This document shows, piece after piece, positions 63,831 to 64,000 of a stretch of DNA of 64,000 nucleotides (positions are counted from its first letter, which is position 1; the number at the start of each line of letters is the position of its first letter). Location: NCBI GenBank assembly GCA_963820395.1, contig CAWGAE010000002.1, forward strand, positions 1 to 64,000, in the 5' to 3' direction. The notes below the pieces were generated by a model. That model saw nothing but the letters and a program-made list of their open reading frames with translations. It had not been told where the DNA came from and did no database searches. The stretch is from DATFVJ01 sp963820395. Lineage in GTDB: Bacteria; Actinomycetota; Actinomycetes; Streptosporangiales; Streptosporangiaceae. The position numbers and the translations under genes are program-made.

Positions 63831-64000
63831 TCAATACCAGCCGCTCGTCTGCTCGTGGGACCATGCCCCACATGGCGATCCGTACGACCCTTGGATGTAG
63901 CCAAGGCCCCAGCGGATCTGCGTAGCCGGATCCGTCTCCCAATCCGCACCGGCGTTGGCCATCTTGGAACCGGGGAGCGCCTGCGGGATCCCATATGCGC
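63831..64000 (-). CDS. C-terminal end of a transglycosylase-type wall protein, cut by window edge
   Basis: The last 55 codons are visible, ending at a TGA at 63831-63833. The sequence YGIPQALPGSKMANAGADW, then DPATQIRWGLGYIQGSYG and CGAWSHEQTSGWY is the conserved end of actinobacterial lytic-transglycosylase-like (RPF/SLT-related) secreted proteins. The start, signal peptide and catalytic Glu lie beyond the window. Identification is from this conserved end only. Confidence 0.8.
   Translation of the reverse strand, partial: AYGIPQALPGSKMANAGADWETDPATQIRWGLGYIQGSYGSPCGAWSHEQTSGWY

Overview
The window is high-GC DNA from an actinomycete. Support comes from the ergothioneine genes egtABCD, an L,D-transpeptidase, SHOCT-like/LiaF-type and DUF6458-type membrane proteins, the order ychF/rmuC/ispH/xseA/xseB, GTG starts and strong third-position GC bias. 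I cannot name the genus from sequence alone. Short in-frame tandem repeats (12-27 bp) are unusually common inside its genes.

Region 1 (1-11.7 kb) is a decayed accessory zone with few intact genes: a dodecin, an ISL3 transposase, a VIT1/CCC1-type membrane protein, a cold-shock protein and a small antitoxin-like protein. Between them lie a frameshifted three-repeat lectin-like gene, a frameshifted Mrr-type nuclease remnant and a SnoaL-like gene split by an ISL3 element with perfect 19-bp ends and an 8-bp target duplication. There is also the 3' end of a pentapeptide-repeat membrane protein gene and a holin-type fragment. Two 3' halves of arginine tRNA genes (anticodons CCG and TCT), an 18-bp direct repeat of the tRNA-Arg(CCG) anticodon arm and families of short repeats look like scars of past integrative elements. 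A 66-nt sequence at 3037-3102 can fold into a four-way junction.

Region 2 (11.7-33.2 kb) holds metabolic and stress genes. It starts with a LuxR-type (LAL) ATPase regulator and a GH15 glycosidase, then small membrane proteins. Next comes a two-gene unit joining a soluble PRC/MgtE_N/CBS protein to an atypical Nramp transporter, possibly a Mg2+-gated system. It continues with msrB facing gntK, the translationally coupled egtA-egtB-egtC-egtD operon, a decayed cytosine methyltransferase and a deleted acyl-CoA dehydrogenase. An esterase, ccdA and a broken GH13 glycosidase close the region.

Region 3 (33.2-44.5 kb, all minus strand) encodes a type IV secretion-like apparatus. It has TcpC/VirB8-like proteins, a small two-segment membrane protein, a TcpE-MinD fusion, a VirB4-type ATPase, a VirB6/TrbL-like channel protein and a transglycosylase-NlpC/P60 peptidoglycan hydrolase. 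No relaxase, coupling protein or integrase accompanies it and it sits beside housekeeping genes, so it may be a resident envelope machine. This is the best candidate for an undescribed system.

Region 4 (44.6-64 kb) is mostly core: ychF, rmuC, ispH, xseA-xseB, an L,D-transpeptidase, a DUF4245/TetR pair, an MFS exporter and a universal stress protein. It ends with adjacent class I and class II fumarase genes, both damaged, and the 3' end of a transglycosylase gene cut by the window edge.
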